Positions 1 through 7,147 of a stretch of DNA of 9,411 nucleotides are shown in pieces; positions within the stretch are counted from its first letter, which is position 1; each line of letters starts with the position of its first letter. The translations under genes and the position numbers were made by a program. The stretch spans positions 1-9,411 of the forward strand of contig CAIPNN010000290.1 of assembly GCA_903866425.1 (NCBI GenBank). The letters are read 5' to 3'. This stretch comes from an uncultured Actinomycetes bacterium (lineage in GTDB: Bacteria > Actinomycetota > Thermoleophilia > Miltoncostaeales > Miltoncostaeaceae). Under the pieces are notes generated by a model, which did not search any database, was not told the origin of the DNA, and worked only from the letters and a program-made list of their open reading frames with translations.

Positions 1-1
1 C

Positions 2-2632
2 GTCAACGCCTGCGACGCCGGGCGTGAGGGCGAGCTCATCTTCAAGCTCATCCTGCAGAGCGCGCCCGCCGCCGCACACGACAAGCCCGTGGAGCGCGCC
101 TGGTTCTCCAGCATGACCAAGGCGGCCATTCAGGACGCCTTCACCGCACTGCGCCCCGACAGCGAGATGAAGCCGCTGGAAGACGCCGCCCGTGCGCGCA
201 GTGAGGCCGACTGGCTGGTGGGCATGAACGGCACCCGCGCCGCCACCACCCGCGCCGGCTCAATTCGCCGCGTGCTGTCGCTCGGCCGTGTGCAGACCCC
301 CACGTTGGCGATGATCGTGCGCCGCGACCTTGAGATCCAGGCCTTCGAGCCCAAGGACTACTGGCAGCTCGAGGCGCTGTTCACCGGTGCAGATCAGCCG
401 CTGCCGGGAACGTGGAACGACGTGGAGAACGCACACCGCGACATCCTGTTTGTCGACGAGGGCAAGACGTTCAAGGACCGCATCGCCGTGGGCCCTGCCG
501 CCGAGGCCATCTCCGCGGCCGTCACCGGTGCAGAGGGAACCGTCAAGTCGGTGGAGGCCAAGCAGCGCAGCGAGGCGCCGCAGTTGCTGTACGACCTCAC
601 GGCCCTGCAGCGCGACGCCAACCAGCGATACGGCTTCAGCGCATCGCGCACACTGGCCGCCGCCCAGAGCTGTTACGACGAGCACAAGGTGCTCACGTAT
701 CCCCGAACCAGTTCGCGGTATCTCAGCGGCGACATGGTGGGGCAACTGAAGGGTGTGGCTGCCCGCGTGGGATCGGCCGACCACCAGTACGCCGACGCTG
801 CCCGCGCCGTGCTCGCCCTCGACAAGCTGCCGCTCGGCCGCGTGGTGAATGACGCCAAGGTCACCGACCACCACGCCATCATCCCCACCGACGCCGACCA
901 CGACCTGTCGCGCCTGTCCAACGACGCCCGGCGCATCTACGACATGGTGGCCCGGCGCTTCCTGGCCGTGTTCCTTCCGCCCGCCAAGCTGGAAGACACC
1001 ACCATCATCACCGCCGTCGGTGAGCACACGTTCCGCAGCAGCGGCACGGTCATCATCGAGCCGGGCTGGTACGCGGTTGACGCCATGCGCCGCCACCGCG
1101 TTGAGAAGCAGGCAGCCCGCGAGGCCGCCGCGCTCAACGAGGACGGCGACGAGGAGCCCAAGGACCGCACCCTGCCGTCGGTGACGGTGGGCCAGCGGCT
1201 CACCTGCGCAAGCATCGACGTGCAGGCCAAGAGCACCAAGCCGCCTGCGCGTTTCAACGAGGGCAGCCTGCTCAAGTCGATGGAGACCGCCGGCAAGATG
1301 GTGGACGACGAGGATGCCGCCGAGGCAATGAAGGACTCCGGCCTCGGCACTCCCGCCACCCGCGCCAACATCATCGAAAGCCTCATCGACCGTGAGTACG
1401 TGGAGCGCGAGGGCAAGCAGCTGCGCGCCACCGACAAGGCGATCGGGCTCATCACGATGCTGGGTGATCACCTGCTCACCTCTCCCGAACTGACGGGACA
1501 GTGGGAGCAGAAGCTCATCGAGATGCAGCAGGGCGCAGAGAGCCGCGACGACTTCCAGCGCGAGATCGAGTCGTTCACCCGTCAGGTGGTCACCTGGTTC
1601 GGCGACAAGAGCCGCGACGACCTGCGCGTGCAGCGCACCGTCATCGCCCCCTGCCCCATCAACCTGCCCGACGGCACCAAGTGCACGGGCAACATCGTTG
1701 AGCAGCGCAAGAGCTACTCGTGCGACAGCTACCACGGCAAGGACGACCCCGGCTGCGGCTACACGCTGTGGAAGCAGCAGGACAACCGTGTGATCACGCT
1801 GGATGAGGCGAAGGAATACATCGCCCAGGGAATCCAGAGCAAGGACCTGCAGGCCGACCGTGAAGTGCTGGGCCCCTGCCCCACCGACGGCTGCGACGGC
1901 GAGATCATCGACCGCAACCGTTCCTACGGCTGCACGTCGTGGAAGAGCAAGACCGAGACCGGCTGCGGCTACGTCATCTGGAAGCGCATGCGCGGCCGCA
2001 AGGACGAAGTGGGCCTTGAGGAGGCCAAGGGCATGGTGGCCCGCGGCGAGACCAACGCCACTCCCCCGCGCGAGCCGGTGTCGGAGTGCCCCGTGCCCGG
2101 CTGCGGCGGCATGATCGTCGACCGCCCCAAGACGTACGGCTGCAACTCGTGGAAGAGCCCGCGCAACCGTGGCTGCGGCTACGTCATCTGGAAGCGCCAG
2201 CGCGGCACCGACCACGACATCACCCTTGACGAGGCAAAGGCGAAGATCGAGGCCGACCGCGCCGATCCGGATGCCGCAGGCCTCGAGCCGGTTATCGGCG
2301 GCCGTGGGTCGAAGGCCAAGACCAAGCGTGGCTCGGTGGATGCCGATGGCGCAATTGCCCGCCACCTTCTGGAGCGCGCCGTCTGGACCGGTCTGGATGG
2401 CGGCGACAAGGTGACCCTCGAGATCCCGGCCGGATCGCAAAAGGGCCTGCCTGCAGAGGTCTCCAAGGGCCTGGTGAGCGCCATCGCGCTCAACAAGAAG
2501 CCCCTCAAGCTGTGGTGCAAGGTGAGCGATGGCCCCGAGGCCGCACGCGCCACCCTCGAGCAGCGTCTGGCCGAGCGCATCCGCAAGGCACTTGCACCGG
2601 CGTCACGTCCGAAGGCGACCGCAGCCGTCTGA
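2..2632 (+). CDS. topB: Type IA DNA topoisomerase, TopB/topoisomerase III-like, 5'-truncated
   Basis: Only the C-terminal part is present; the frame is open from base 2, so the true start lies upstream and the Met at 89 is internal. The enzyme should cut and pass single DNA strands through a 5'-phosphotyrosine link, relaxing or decatenating DNA. The first codons read NACDAGREGELIF, the acidic TOPRIM motif in the form typical of TopB rather than the main TopA. Next come RSEADWLVGMN (about 200-232) and SLGRVQTPTLAMIV. The active-site tyrosine, codon 698-700, lies in LTYPRTSSRYL. DHHAIIPT and GLGTPATRANIIESLIDREY also match the family. Three Cys4 topoisomerase C-terminal repeats follow (1652-2260), then a short tail with VTLEIPAGSQKGLP that I do not recognise. 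The usual Asp after PRT (TYPRTDSRYL) is Ser here. The TopB assignment over TopA is a motif judgement; type IA topoisomerase itself is near certain. Confidence 0.93.
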   Translation, partial: VNACDAGREGELIFKLILQSAPAAAHDKPVERAWFSSMTKAAIQDAFTALRPDSEMKPLEDAARARSEADWLVGMNGTRAATTRAGSIRRVLSLGRVQTPTLAMIVRRDLEIQAFEPKDYWQLEALFTGADQPLPGTWNDVENAHRDILFVDEGKTFKDRIAVGPAAEAISAAVTGAEGTVKSVEAKQRSEAPQLLYDLTALQRDANQRYGFSASRTLAAAQSCYDEHKVLTYPRTSSRYLSGDMVGQLKGVAARVGSADHQYADAARAVLALDKLPLGRVVNDAKVTDHHAIIPTDADHDLSRLSNDARRIYDMVARRFLAVFLPPAKLEDTTIITAVGEHTFRSSGTVIIEPGWYAVDAMRRHRVEKQAAREAAALNEDGDEEPKDRTLPSVTVGQRLTCASIDVQAKSTKPPARFNEGSLLKSMETAGKMVDDEDAAEAMKDSGLGTPATRANIIESLIDREYVEREGKQLRATDKAIGLITMLGDHLLTSPELTGQWEQKLIEMQQGAESRDDFQREIESFTRQVVTWFGDKSRDDLRVQRTVIAPCPINLPDGTKCTGNIVEQRKSYSCDSYHGKDDPGCGYTLWKQQDNRVITLDEAKEYIAQGIQSKDLQADREVLGPCPTDGCDGEIIDRNRSYGCTSWKSKTETGCGYVIWKRMRGRKDEVGLEEAKGMVARGETNATPPREPVSECPVPGCGGMIVDRPKTYGCNSWKSPRNRGCGYVIWKRQRGTDHDITLDEAKAKIEADRADPDAAGLEPVIGGRGSKAKTKRGSVDADGAIARHLLERAVWTGLDGGDKVTLEIPAGSQKGLPAEVSKGLVSAIALNKKPLKLWCKVSDGPEAARATLEQRLAERIRKALAPASRPKATAAV
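1652..2260 (+). repeat. Three tandem zinc-ribbon modules in the topoisomerase tail, 210-bp period
   Basis: Each module has four cysteines followed by a short charged helix containing LDEAK or LEEAK. The second, third and fourth Cys codons fall at 1682/1721/1754, 1892/1931/1964 and 2102/2141/2174, so the spacing is exactly 210 bp (70 codons). Modules 2 and 3 also share a 27-bp identical DNA tract (1961-1987 and 2171-2197). Module 1 differs by a five-residue insertion between its first two cysteines (C-x9-C instead of C-x4-C) and ends GYTLWK rather than GYVIWK. The pattern fits the zinc-binding topoisomerase C-terminal repeat, thought to help hold single-stranded DNA. Modules 2 and 3 look like the more recent duplication. 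Confidence 0.88.
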
Positions 2633-2650
2633 CTGGCATAGTCCGGGCGT

Positions 2651-2670
2651 CGGGGCACCCGGCCCCGTTT
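2651..2670 (+). terminator. Possible weak stem-loop terminator after topB
   Basis: CGGGGC (2651-2656) pairs with GCCCCG (2662-2667) around a five-base loop and is followed by only TTT. It lies in the 54-bp gap between the topoisomerase stop and the nitroreductase start. The T tract is too short for a confident intrinsic terminator, and GC-rich stems of this size arise by chance in such DNA. Confidence 0.25.
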
Positions 2671-2686
2671 CGACCCAGGAGGGCCC

Positions 2687-3343
2687 ATGGACGCCGATGA
2701 AGCAATCCGCCTGAGGCGCAGTGTGCGCTCGTACACCGACCAGCCGGTGGACGACAAGGACATCAGCGCGATCCTCCGCCTGGCCCTTCTTGCCCCCACC
2801 GGCGGCATGGCACAGGCCTGGAGCTTCGTCGTGGTGAAGGATCCGGAACTGCGCGCAGCGGTGGCCGAGATCGTCATCCGGGGCGGCGCAAAGTACTTCG
2901 AGACCGTGCGCCCCGCCGGCCCCGACGTGAGCGACGACGAGCACGCCGAGTGGGCACGCGGCTACGCCGAGCAGGTGCTCGGCAACTACCGGCAGGTGCC
3001 GGTGTGGATCGCGGGCCTCGTGGTGCCGCGTCACGCGTTCCCCGACGATCAGGCTGACTGGGAGCGGGTTGCCGACCTCGTCTCCGTGGGCTTCGCCATG
3101 GAGAACCTGATGGTGGCCGCACGTGCCCGCGGGCTCGGCACGGTGCCCACCGTCTTCCACTGGTACGCCGAGGACGAGTTCCGCGCACTCCTCGACATCC
3201 CCGCCGAGATGGAGATCCCCGTGATCACCCCGCTCGGCTACCCCACCGAATTTCCGGTGGGTCTCCCCCCCGCAATGGCGGCCAAGCGCCGTCCGTGGCG
3301 GACGCTGGTGCATGACGACCACTGGGGAAACCCCCGGGCCTGA
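2687..3343 (+). CDS. Nitroreductase-family FMN-dependent oxidoreductase
   Basis: This 218-residue protein has the length and motif order of the nitroreductase superfamily, soluble homodimers that use FMN and NAD(P)H to reduce nitro groups, quinones, flavins or related substrates. The N-terminal RRSVRSYTDQPV (residues 10-21) is the FMN-phosphate-binding segment. APTGGMAQAWSFVVV (36-50) is the active-site loop, SVGFAMENLMVAARARGLGTV (133-153, in two parts SVGFAMENL and MVAARARGLGTV) is the dimer-core helix region, and IPVITPLGYP (177-186) with KRRPWRTLVH near the end completes the fold. The start is supported by AGGAGGG at 2677-2683, three bases before ATG. It begins 54 bp after topB and ends 32 bp before the first lipoprotein gene, so it may be co-transcribed with the lipoproteins. 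The substrate cannot be told from sequence; some actinobacterial relatives act in flavin or deazaflavin chemistry, but nothing here shows that. Confidence 0.9.
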   Translation: MDADEAIRLRRSVRSYTDQPVDDKDISAILRLALLAPTGGMAQAWSFVVVKDPELRAAVAEIVIRGGAKYFETVRPAGPDVSDDEHAEWARGYAEQVLGNYRQVPVWIAGLVVPRHAFPDDQADWERVADLVSVGFAMENLMVAARARGLGTVPTVFHWYAEDEFRALLDIPAEMEIPVITPLGYPTEFPVGLPPAMAAKRRPWRTLVHDDHWGNPRA

Positions 3344-3375
3344 GTGCCCGCCCCGTATTCCCGAGAGGACAATCG

Positions 3376-4176
3376 ATGAACACTGTGACCAAGCGGCGCC
3401 TCGGCGCCACCCTGGCGGCAATCGCACTCACGGCAGGCGGGCTCGGCGTGGCCGGGTGCGGCGGTGATTCCGCATCCACCAGCAGCGCGACTGCGGCGGC
3501 AACCACCGGAACCGCTGCCGACAACGGTGTGGCCTCGCTGAGCGCGAAGGAGATCCTCACCAAGGCCACCGCCGCCGCCAACGCCGCATCGTCGGTCCGC
3601 ATCGCGGGCAACGTCGATCAGGATGGCCAGCAGATCAGCCTCGACCTCACCCTGGGCAAGGACGTGGCCGGCGGCACATTCGGGTTCAAGGGGTATCAGG
3701 TGCAGGTCCGCCTTGTCGACAACACCTTCTACCTGAAGGCGCCCGCGGCGTTCTACGACTCGGTTGGCAACAGCGGTGCGGCCATTGGACAGCTGGTCGG
3801 CGACAAGTGGTTCGGCATTCCGCTCGACAACGCCTCCGCATCGGATCAGCTTGGCGCGCTCCAGTCGTTCACCGACAAGGGCAAGCTCTTCGACTCGCTG
3901 CTGGAGGACGCAGCGAATGCCACGGTGAAGGGCTCGGGCGACGTGAATGGCCAGCCCGTGGTGCTGTTGGACGACGGCAAGGGGGGCACGCTCGCGGTGG
4001 CCACCACCGGCGAGCCGTACCCGCTGCAGGCACAGGAAAGCAGCAGCGACAACTCCGGCACGCTCAACTTCACCGACTGGAATGCCCCGGTCAACGTGAC
4101 TGCCCCAGCCGATGCCATTGACCTGGGCAGCCTGACCGACGCCGCGGGCGGAGGGACGACCACCGCCACAACCTGA
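3376..4176 (+). CDS. Secreted lipoprotein, LprG/LppX-like, tandem copy 1
   Basis: This 266-residue lipoprotein has a basic N-terminus (KRR, 6-8), a hydrophobic segment and a lipobox VAGC with the modified cysteine at residue 28. A Ser/Thr/Ala-rich linker to about residue 50 then leads to the folded domain. The domain starts with LSAKEILTKATAAANAASSV (55-74). It later shows VGDKWF (141-146), GDVNGQPVV (188-196), GEPYPLQ (212-218) and DWNAPVNVTAP (234-244). This order (an early helix, then beta strands ending in a W-x-x-P-V-x-V-x-x-P motif) resembles mycobacterial LprG/LppX, which carry lipids to the cell envelope. That link is from remembered family features, not a search, so lipid transport is an inference. 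GAGAGGA (3363-3369) lies six bases before ATG. It is the most diverged of the three copies and lacks the insert near residues 160-195 of copy 2. Confidence 0.82.
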   Translation: MNTVTKRRLGATLAAIALTAGGLGVAGCGGDSASTSSATAAATTGTAADNGVASLSAKEILTKATAAANAASSVRIAGNVDQDGQQISLDLTLGKDVAGGTFGFKGYQVQVRLVDNTFYLKAPAAFYDSVGNSGAAIGQLVGDKWFGIPLDNASASDQLGALQSFTDKGKLFDSLLEDAANATVKGSGDVNGQPVVLLDDGKGGTLAVATTGEPYPLQAQESSSDNSGTLNFTDWNAPVNVTAPADAIDLGSLTDAAGGGTTTATT

Positions 4177-4238
4177 TTTACCGTCACTGCACAGGGCGTC
4201 AGGCCCGACCCACCACCTCCCACGATAAAGGAACCCAC

Positions 4239-5093
4239 ATGGAACGCACCATGAAGCGCAGGGCAGCAGCCGCATCGGCAGCCATCGTCCTCCTCGCCAG
4301 CGGCGGCATGCTGGCCGGCTGCGGATCGAGCGGGTCGGACACCGCGGCAGCCACTGCCGCAGCCGACACCTCGACCCTGCCTGCCAACGGCATCGAGTCG
4401 CTCGCGGCCAAGGAGATCATCGCCAAGAGCCAGGCCGCGGCGAATGCCGCGTCGTCGGTCACCGTGAAGGGCACGATGAACGAGGAGGGCAAGGACACTT
4501 CGCTCGACCTGGTGCTGGGGGCAGACTCCGGCGAAGGCACGATCACCACAAACGGCACTGCGATGAACATCAAGTCCGTGGGTGGGAAGAACTACTTCCA
4601 GGTGCCGGGCAATGGCTGGGCCACGCTACTGGGAGCCGCAGGGGGCCCGGGCGAGGAAGCAGGCAAGGAGATCGCAGCCCTCGTCGGCGACAAGTGGTTG
4701 GTGCTTCCGGCAAATGCGGCCTCACTCGACAAGGACGCTGGCCTGGTCGGGCTCGCCCTCTCGGCCATCGGCATGTTCATCGAGAAGGACCCCTTCTTCA
4801 AGGACTTCATCTTCCCGGCTGAGCGCACGTTCACCGTCTCGGGAACCGGCGATGTGAATGGCACTCCGGTGGTGTTCCTCAAGGACACGAGCGATGGCGC
4901 TGTGATGGCCATCCAGACCGTGGGCGAGCCCTACCCCGTGCAGATCAAGGCTGAGGGCGCGAGCGATTCGAGCACGATGACCTTCAGCAACTGGAACGCA
5001 CCGGTGAGCGTCACCGCACCCACCGAGGTGATCGATGCCAGCACGCTCGCGACGGTGGGCGACGCATCGGCGTCAGGACAGACCACGAATTAG
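4239..5093 (+). CDS. Secreted lipoprotein, LprG/LppX-like, tandem copy 2
   Basis: At 284 residues this is the longest of the three paralogs. The signal peptide MERTMKRR plus a hydrophobic stretch ends in the lipobox LAGC with Cys28, followed by a Gly/Ser/Ala/Thr linker. Core motifs are NGIESLAAKEIIAKSQ (50-65), ASSVTVKGT (71-79), VGDKWLVLP (149-157), GTGDVNGTPVVF (202-213), TVGEPYPVQ (227-235) and NWNAPVSVTAP (251-261). An extra hydrophobic/aromatic segment (about 168-195, including MFIEKDPFFKDFIF) between the GDKW and GDVNG motifs is absent from copies 1 and 3 and may alter a ligand pocket or a surface loop. AAAGGAA (4227-4233) lies five bases before the ATG at 4239; the ATG at 4251 is a poorer choice because the first start puts the cysteine at 28 as in its siblings. 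It lies 62 bp after copy 1. Envelope lipid carriage is inferred from the fold resemblance only. Confidence 0.82.
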   Translation: MERTMKRRAAAASAAIVLLASGGMLAGCGSSGSDTAAATAAADTSTLPANGIESLAAKEIIAKSQAAANAASSVTVKGTMNEEGKDTSLDLVLGADSGEGTITTNGTAMNIKSVGGKNYFQVPGNGWATLLGAAGGPGEEAGKEIAALVGDKWLVLPANAASLDKDAGLVGLALSAIGMFIEKDPFFKDFIFPAERTFTVSGTGDVNGTPVVFLKDTSDGAVMAIQTVGEPYPVQIKAEGASDSSTMTFSNWNAPVSVTAPTEVIDASTLATVGDASASGQTTN

Positions 5094-5125
5094 GGCCTGC
5101 TGACAACCCACGCGTGCTGAAACCG

Positions 5126-5132
5126 AAAGGGG
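5126..5132 (+). promoter_or_regulatory. Ribosome binding site that fixes the start of lipoprotein copy 3
   Basis: AAAGGGG lies five bases before the ATG at 5138. An in-frame GTG at 5114 would give a longer reading but has no such site and would add eight residues. With the ATG, the product begins MDRMMTRK, parallel to MERTMKRR of copy 2, and its lipobox cysteine falls at residue 28 exactly as in both siblings. Confidence 0.8.
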
Positions 5133-5137
5133 CTGAA

Positions 5138-5920
5138 ATGGACCGCATGATGACGCGCAAGATCGCCGCGGGAGCGCTTGCCCTGTCGCTGCTGGCTGGC
5201 GGCGGGGTGCTCGCCGGCTGCGGATCGAGCTCATCGAGCAGCGAGACCGCCGCACAGGCCGCTGCCAATCCCCCTGACATGCCGGCCAACGGCATCGAGG
5301 CGCTCCCGGCCAAGGAGATCCTCGCCAAGAGCCTGACCGCGGCGAAGGCCGCATCGTCGGTCACCGTGAAGGGCACGATCGCCGAGGAGGGTGAGGTGGG
5401 GGTCTCGCTTGACCTGGTACTCGGAACGGATGCGTCCAAGGGCACCATGTCGCTCAATGGTTTCTCGATGGAAATCCGCGTGACCGGCGGCAAGACCTAT
5501 TACAAGATCGACCCCGAGGGCGTCGCCGCAGTGCTGGGGCCGGGCGAGGCGAGCGCGGTCATCGGCGACAAGTGGATTCTGGTGTCGCCGGAAGATGGCG
5601 ACGACCCAGCGGGCCTGAGCGATTTTGCCGACAAGGATGCCCTGCTCACATCTCTCCTTGCATCCGAGGGGACGGCGACCGTGAAGGGCACCGGTGATGT
5701 GAACGGCACTCCGGTGGTATTCGTCGAGGTCAAGGGCAGCGACGGCAACGCAACGCTGGCCATCCAGACCGTGGGCGAGCCCTACCCCGTGCAGTTGACC
5801 AATGGCGAGTCGAAGGGGGCGATCACCTTCAGCAACTGGAACGCACCGGTGAGCGTCACCGCGCCCGCCGGCGCGGTGCGCCCCGACGAACTCACGGGCA
5901 AGGGCGGGGCCTCGGGCTGA
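5138..5920 (+). CDS. Secreted lipoprotein, LprG/LppX-like, tandem copy 3
   Basis: This 260-residue protein starts at ATG 5138 rather than the upstream GTG 5114, chosen from the ribosome binding site and the Cys28 alignment with its paralogs. The lipobox is LAGC, followed by a serine run and an Ala-rich linker. Core motifs are NGIEALPAKEILAKSL (51-66), ASSVTVKGT (72-80), IGDKWILVSPE (142-152), GTGDVNGTPVVF (184-195), TVGEPYPVQL (211-220) and SNWNAPVSVTAP (232-243). It is closest to copy 2 in both protein and DNA. An acidic stretch, PEDGDDPAGLSDFADKDALL (151-170), occupies the variable middle. The gene begins 44 bp after copy 2 and ends 51 bp before the likely imuB start. It should be exported, lipidated and anchored on the outer face of the cytoplasmic membrane. 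The ligand is unknown. Confidence 0.82.
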   Translation: MDRMMTRKIAAGALALSLLAGGGVLAGCGSSSSSSETAAQAAANPPDMPANGIEALPAKEILAKSLTAAKAASSVTVKGTIAEEGEVGVSLDLVLGTDASKGTMSLNGFSMEIRVTGGKTYYKIDPEGVAAVLGPGEASAVIGDKWILVSPEDGDDPAGLSDFADKDALLTSLLASEGTATVKGTGDVNGTPVVFVEVKGSDGNATLAIQTVGEPYPVQLTNGESKGAITFSNWNAPVSVTAPAGAVRPDELTGKGGASG

Positions 5921-5956
5921 CCGCGCGCGGCGCTTGATGTGCGTCGTCACAGTATG

Positions 5957-5970
5957 CGAACATACGTTCG
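5957..5970 (+). promoter_or_regulatory. LexA (SOS) box at the imuB start
   Basis: CGAACATACGTTCG matches every position of the Gram-positive LexA consensus CGAACRNRYGTTYG. It ends one base before the likely imuB ATG (5972) and overlaps another in-frame ATG (5954). Two further dyads overlap it: GTATG/CATAC (5952-5965) and CATACG/CGTATG (5961-5974). A TTGATG at 5934-5939 could be a -35 element, but no clear -10 is visible. LexA bound here should block transcription of the imuB-DUF6504-dnaE2 operon until DNA damage triggers LexA self-cleavage. The position directly ahead of mutasome genes makes a chance match unlikely. Confidence 0.88.
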
Positions 5971-5971
5971 T

Positions 5972-7147
5972 ATGCTCATCACCGCACTCATCCCGCTCTT
6001 CCCACTTCGCATCGCGCTCATCGAGGCGCGAATGGCGTGGGACGACCCCGTGGCGCTCGGCCCCGCGCCGGGTGCGCCGCAGGTCATCGGGCCATGCACG
6101 CCCTCCGCATGGGCACACGGCGTACGGCCGGGGCTGCGCGTGGGCGAGGCGCTGGCCAGATGCCCCGGGCTCGATCTGGTGGTGCCCGACCCCGACACCG
6201 CACGTGCAGCCGCCGAGCGTGTGACCCTGCGTCTGGAGGACTTGGGGGCGGCGGTCGAACCGGGACCCGACGGCGAATCATGGGTCTTCGAAGGCGATGG
6301 CCTGGTGCGCATGCACGGGGGCATCGACCCGCTCCTCAGGCGTGCCAGGGCCGCCCTGCCCGTGGGTGCCGGTGGGCGCATTGGAGTGGCCCCCACCCCA
6401 TTCGCATCGCGCGAGGCCGCGCGTGCCGGGGTGATCATCCACCACCACGACGAGGCGCGTGACTTCCTGGCCCCGCTGCCCGCATCCCGGCTGCCGCTGT
6501 CGCGCAGGTCACACGAGGCGCTCTCGCAGCTGGGCATCCGCACCATGGGCGAGGTGGCCGCGCTCCCCCATGCATCGGTACTCGACCGTCTGGGGGCCGA
6601 GGGCGTGCGTGCACGCGACATGGCCCGCGGTGAGGAAATCGCGCACATCACCCCGCGGGTGCCGCCGCAGGCAGTGGGCGAGGAGGTGTCATTTCAGGAG
6701 TCCATCGGCGCGCTGCCGGCGCTCGAGGCCGCCCTGCGCATTCTCATCGCGCGTATTGCCGAGCGGGCCCGCACCCGAGGCGGATCGGTGCGCGCCATGG
6801 TGGTGCGCGCGCGGCTTGAGGACGGCGGATCGTGGACCAGGGCGGTCGCACTGCGTGAAGCCACCACCGATTCGCGGCGCATCGGCATCGCGTCGCTGCC
6901 ACACCTGGCCGAGATCCCCGCACCGGTCACCTCACTTGCCGTGGAGGCCGACGCCGGTGGGCCACCCGACGCAGGGCAGATGGCGATGGTGCACACGCCT
7001 GACGAAGAGCGCATGCGCCGCGCGGGTGCGGCACTCGCACAGGTGCGCGCAGCCCCCGGCGCGGCGCCGGTGCTGCGACTGGTGGAGATGGAACCCTGGA
7101 GCAGACTGCCGGAGCGGACATGGGCACTCGGGCCCTACGAGGCCTAG
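5972..7147 (+). CDS. imuB: ImuB-like Y-family polymerase homolog of the SOS mutasome
   Basis: A 391-residue protein from the ATG at 5972. ImuB is a catalytically inactive relative of DinB that links DnaE2 to the sliding clamp during mutagenic lesion bypass. The N-terminus ALIPLFPLRIALIEAR matches the first strand of the Y-family palm but lacks the metal-binding Asp. GVRPGLRVGEALARCPGL (50-67) is the family hallmark. At the usual SxDE site the sequence reads FEGDGLVRMHGG, without the normal acidic pair. GRIGVAPTPFASREAAR (135-151), FLAPLPASRLPLS and LGIRTMGEVAALP (the helix-hairpin-helix thumb), DMARGEE, and a little-finger segment around 237-290 follow. The end EPWSRLPERTWAL is typical of ImuB. 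In-frame GTG 5939 and ATG 5954 are alternative starts, but they would put the LexA box inside the gene. No Shine-Dalgarno sequence precedes any of the three, so a leaderless message is possible. No clamp-binding motif is obvious. Confidence 0.86.
   Translation: MLITALIPLFPLRIALIEARMAWDDPVALGPAPGAPQVIGPCTPSAWAHGVRPGLRVGEALARCPGLDLVVPDPDTARAAAERVTLRLEDLGAAVEPGPDGESWVFEGDGLVRMHGGIDPLLRRARAALPVGAGGRIGVAPTPFASREAARAGVIIHHHDEARDFLAPLPASRLPLSRRSHEALSQLGIRTMGEVAALPHASVLDRLGAEGVRARDMARGEEIAHITPRVPPQAVGEEVSFQESIGALPALEAALRILIARIAERARTRGGSVRAMVVRARLEDGGSWTRAVALREATTDSRRIGIASLPHLAEIPAPVTSLAVEADAGGPPDAGQMAMVHTPDEERMRRAGAALAQVRAAPGAAPVLRLVEMEPWSRLPERTWALGPYEA

Larger units (their letters stand above)
3376..5920 (+). 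repeat. Tandem triplication of lipoprotein genes
   Basis: Three genes in a row (3376, 4239 and 5138 starts) encode the same architecture: lipobox Cys28, low-complexity linker, AKEI-helix, GDKW motif, GDVNG motif, GEPYP motif and WNAPV-x-VTAP C-terminal strand. Copies 2 and 3 share exact DNA matches of 26 bp (4452-4477 with 5354-5379), 38 bp (4906-4943 with 5757-5794) and 38 bp (4980-5017 with 5825-5862). Copy 1 is clearly related but shows no comparably long match that I could see. The middle of the domain differs in length between copies. Confidence 0.9.

Noticed and set aside
704..715. CGAAC-CA-GTTCG, resembling a LexA box, in topB
   Set aside because: The arms are separated by two bases instead of the four required, and it lies inside the catalytic coding region.
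260..2440. Very long open frame on the minus strand opposite the topoisomerase gene (726 codons)
   Set aside because: It is rich in Gly/Ala/Val/Leu/His with no recognisable motif, as expected for the mirror of a GC-rich gene. The plus-strand frame has unmistakable topoisomerase motifs throughout.
4177..4238. GGGC/GCCC stem between lipoprotein copies 1 and 2 as a terminator
   Set aside because: The stem is only four base pairs and has no T tract.
3238..4275. Long minus-strand frame (345 codons) opposite lipoprotein copy 1
   Set aside because: It has no ribosome binding site or family motif and is opposite a well-supported lipoprotein gene.
5114..5137. GTG at 5114 as the start of lipoprotein copy 3
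   Set aside because: It lacks a ribosome binding site, would move the lipobox cysteine from 28 to 36, and would place the AAAGGGG site inside the gene.
5921..5930. CCGCGCGCGG palindrome after lipoprotein copy 3
   Set aside because: An alternating GC stretch of this size is common in such GC-rich DNA, has no loop and no T tract, and shows no link to known sites.
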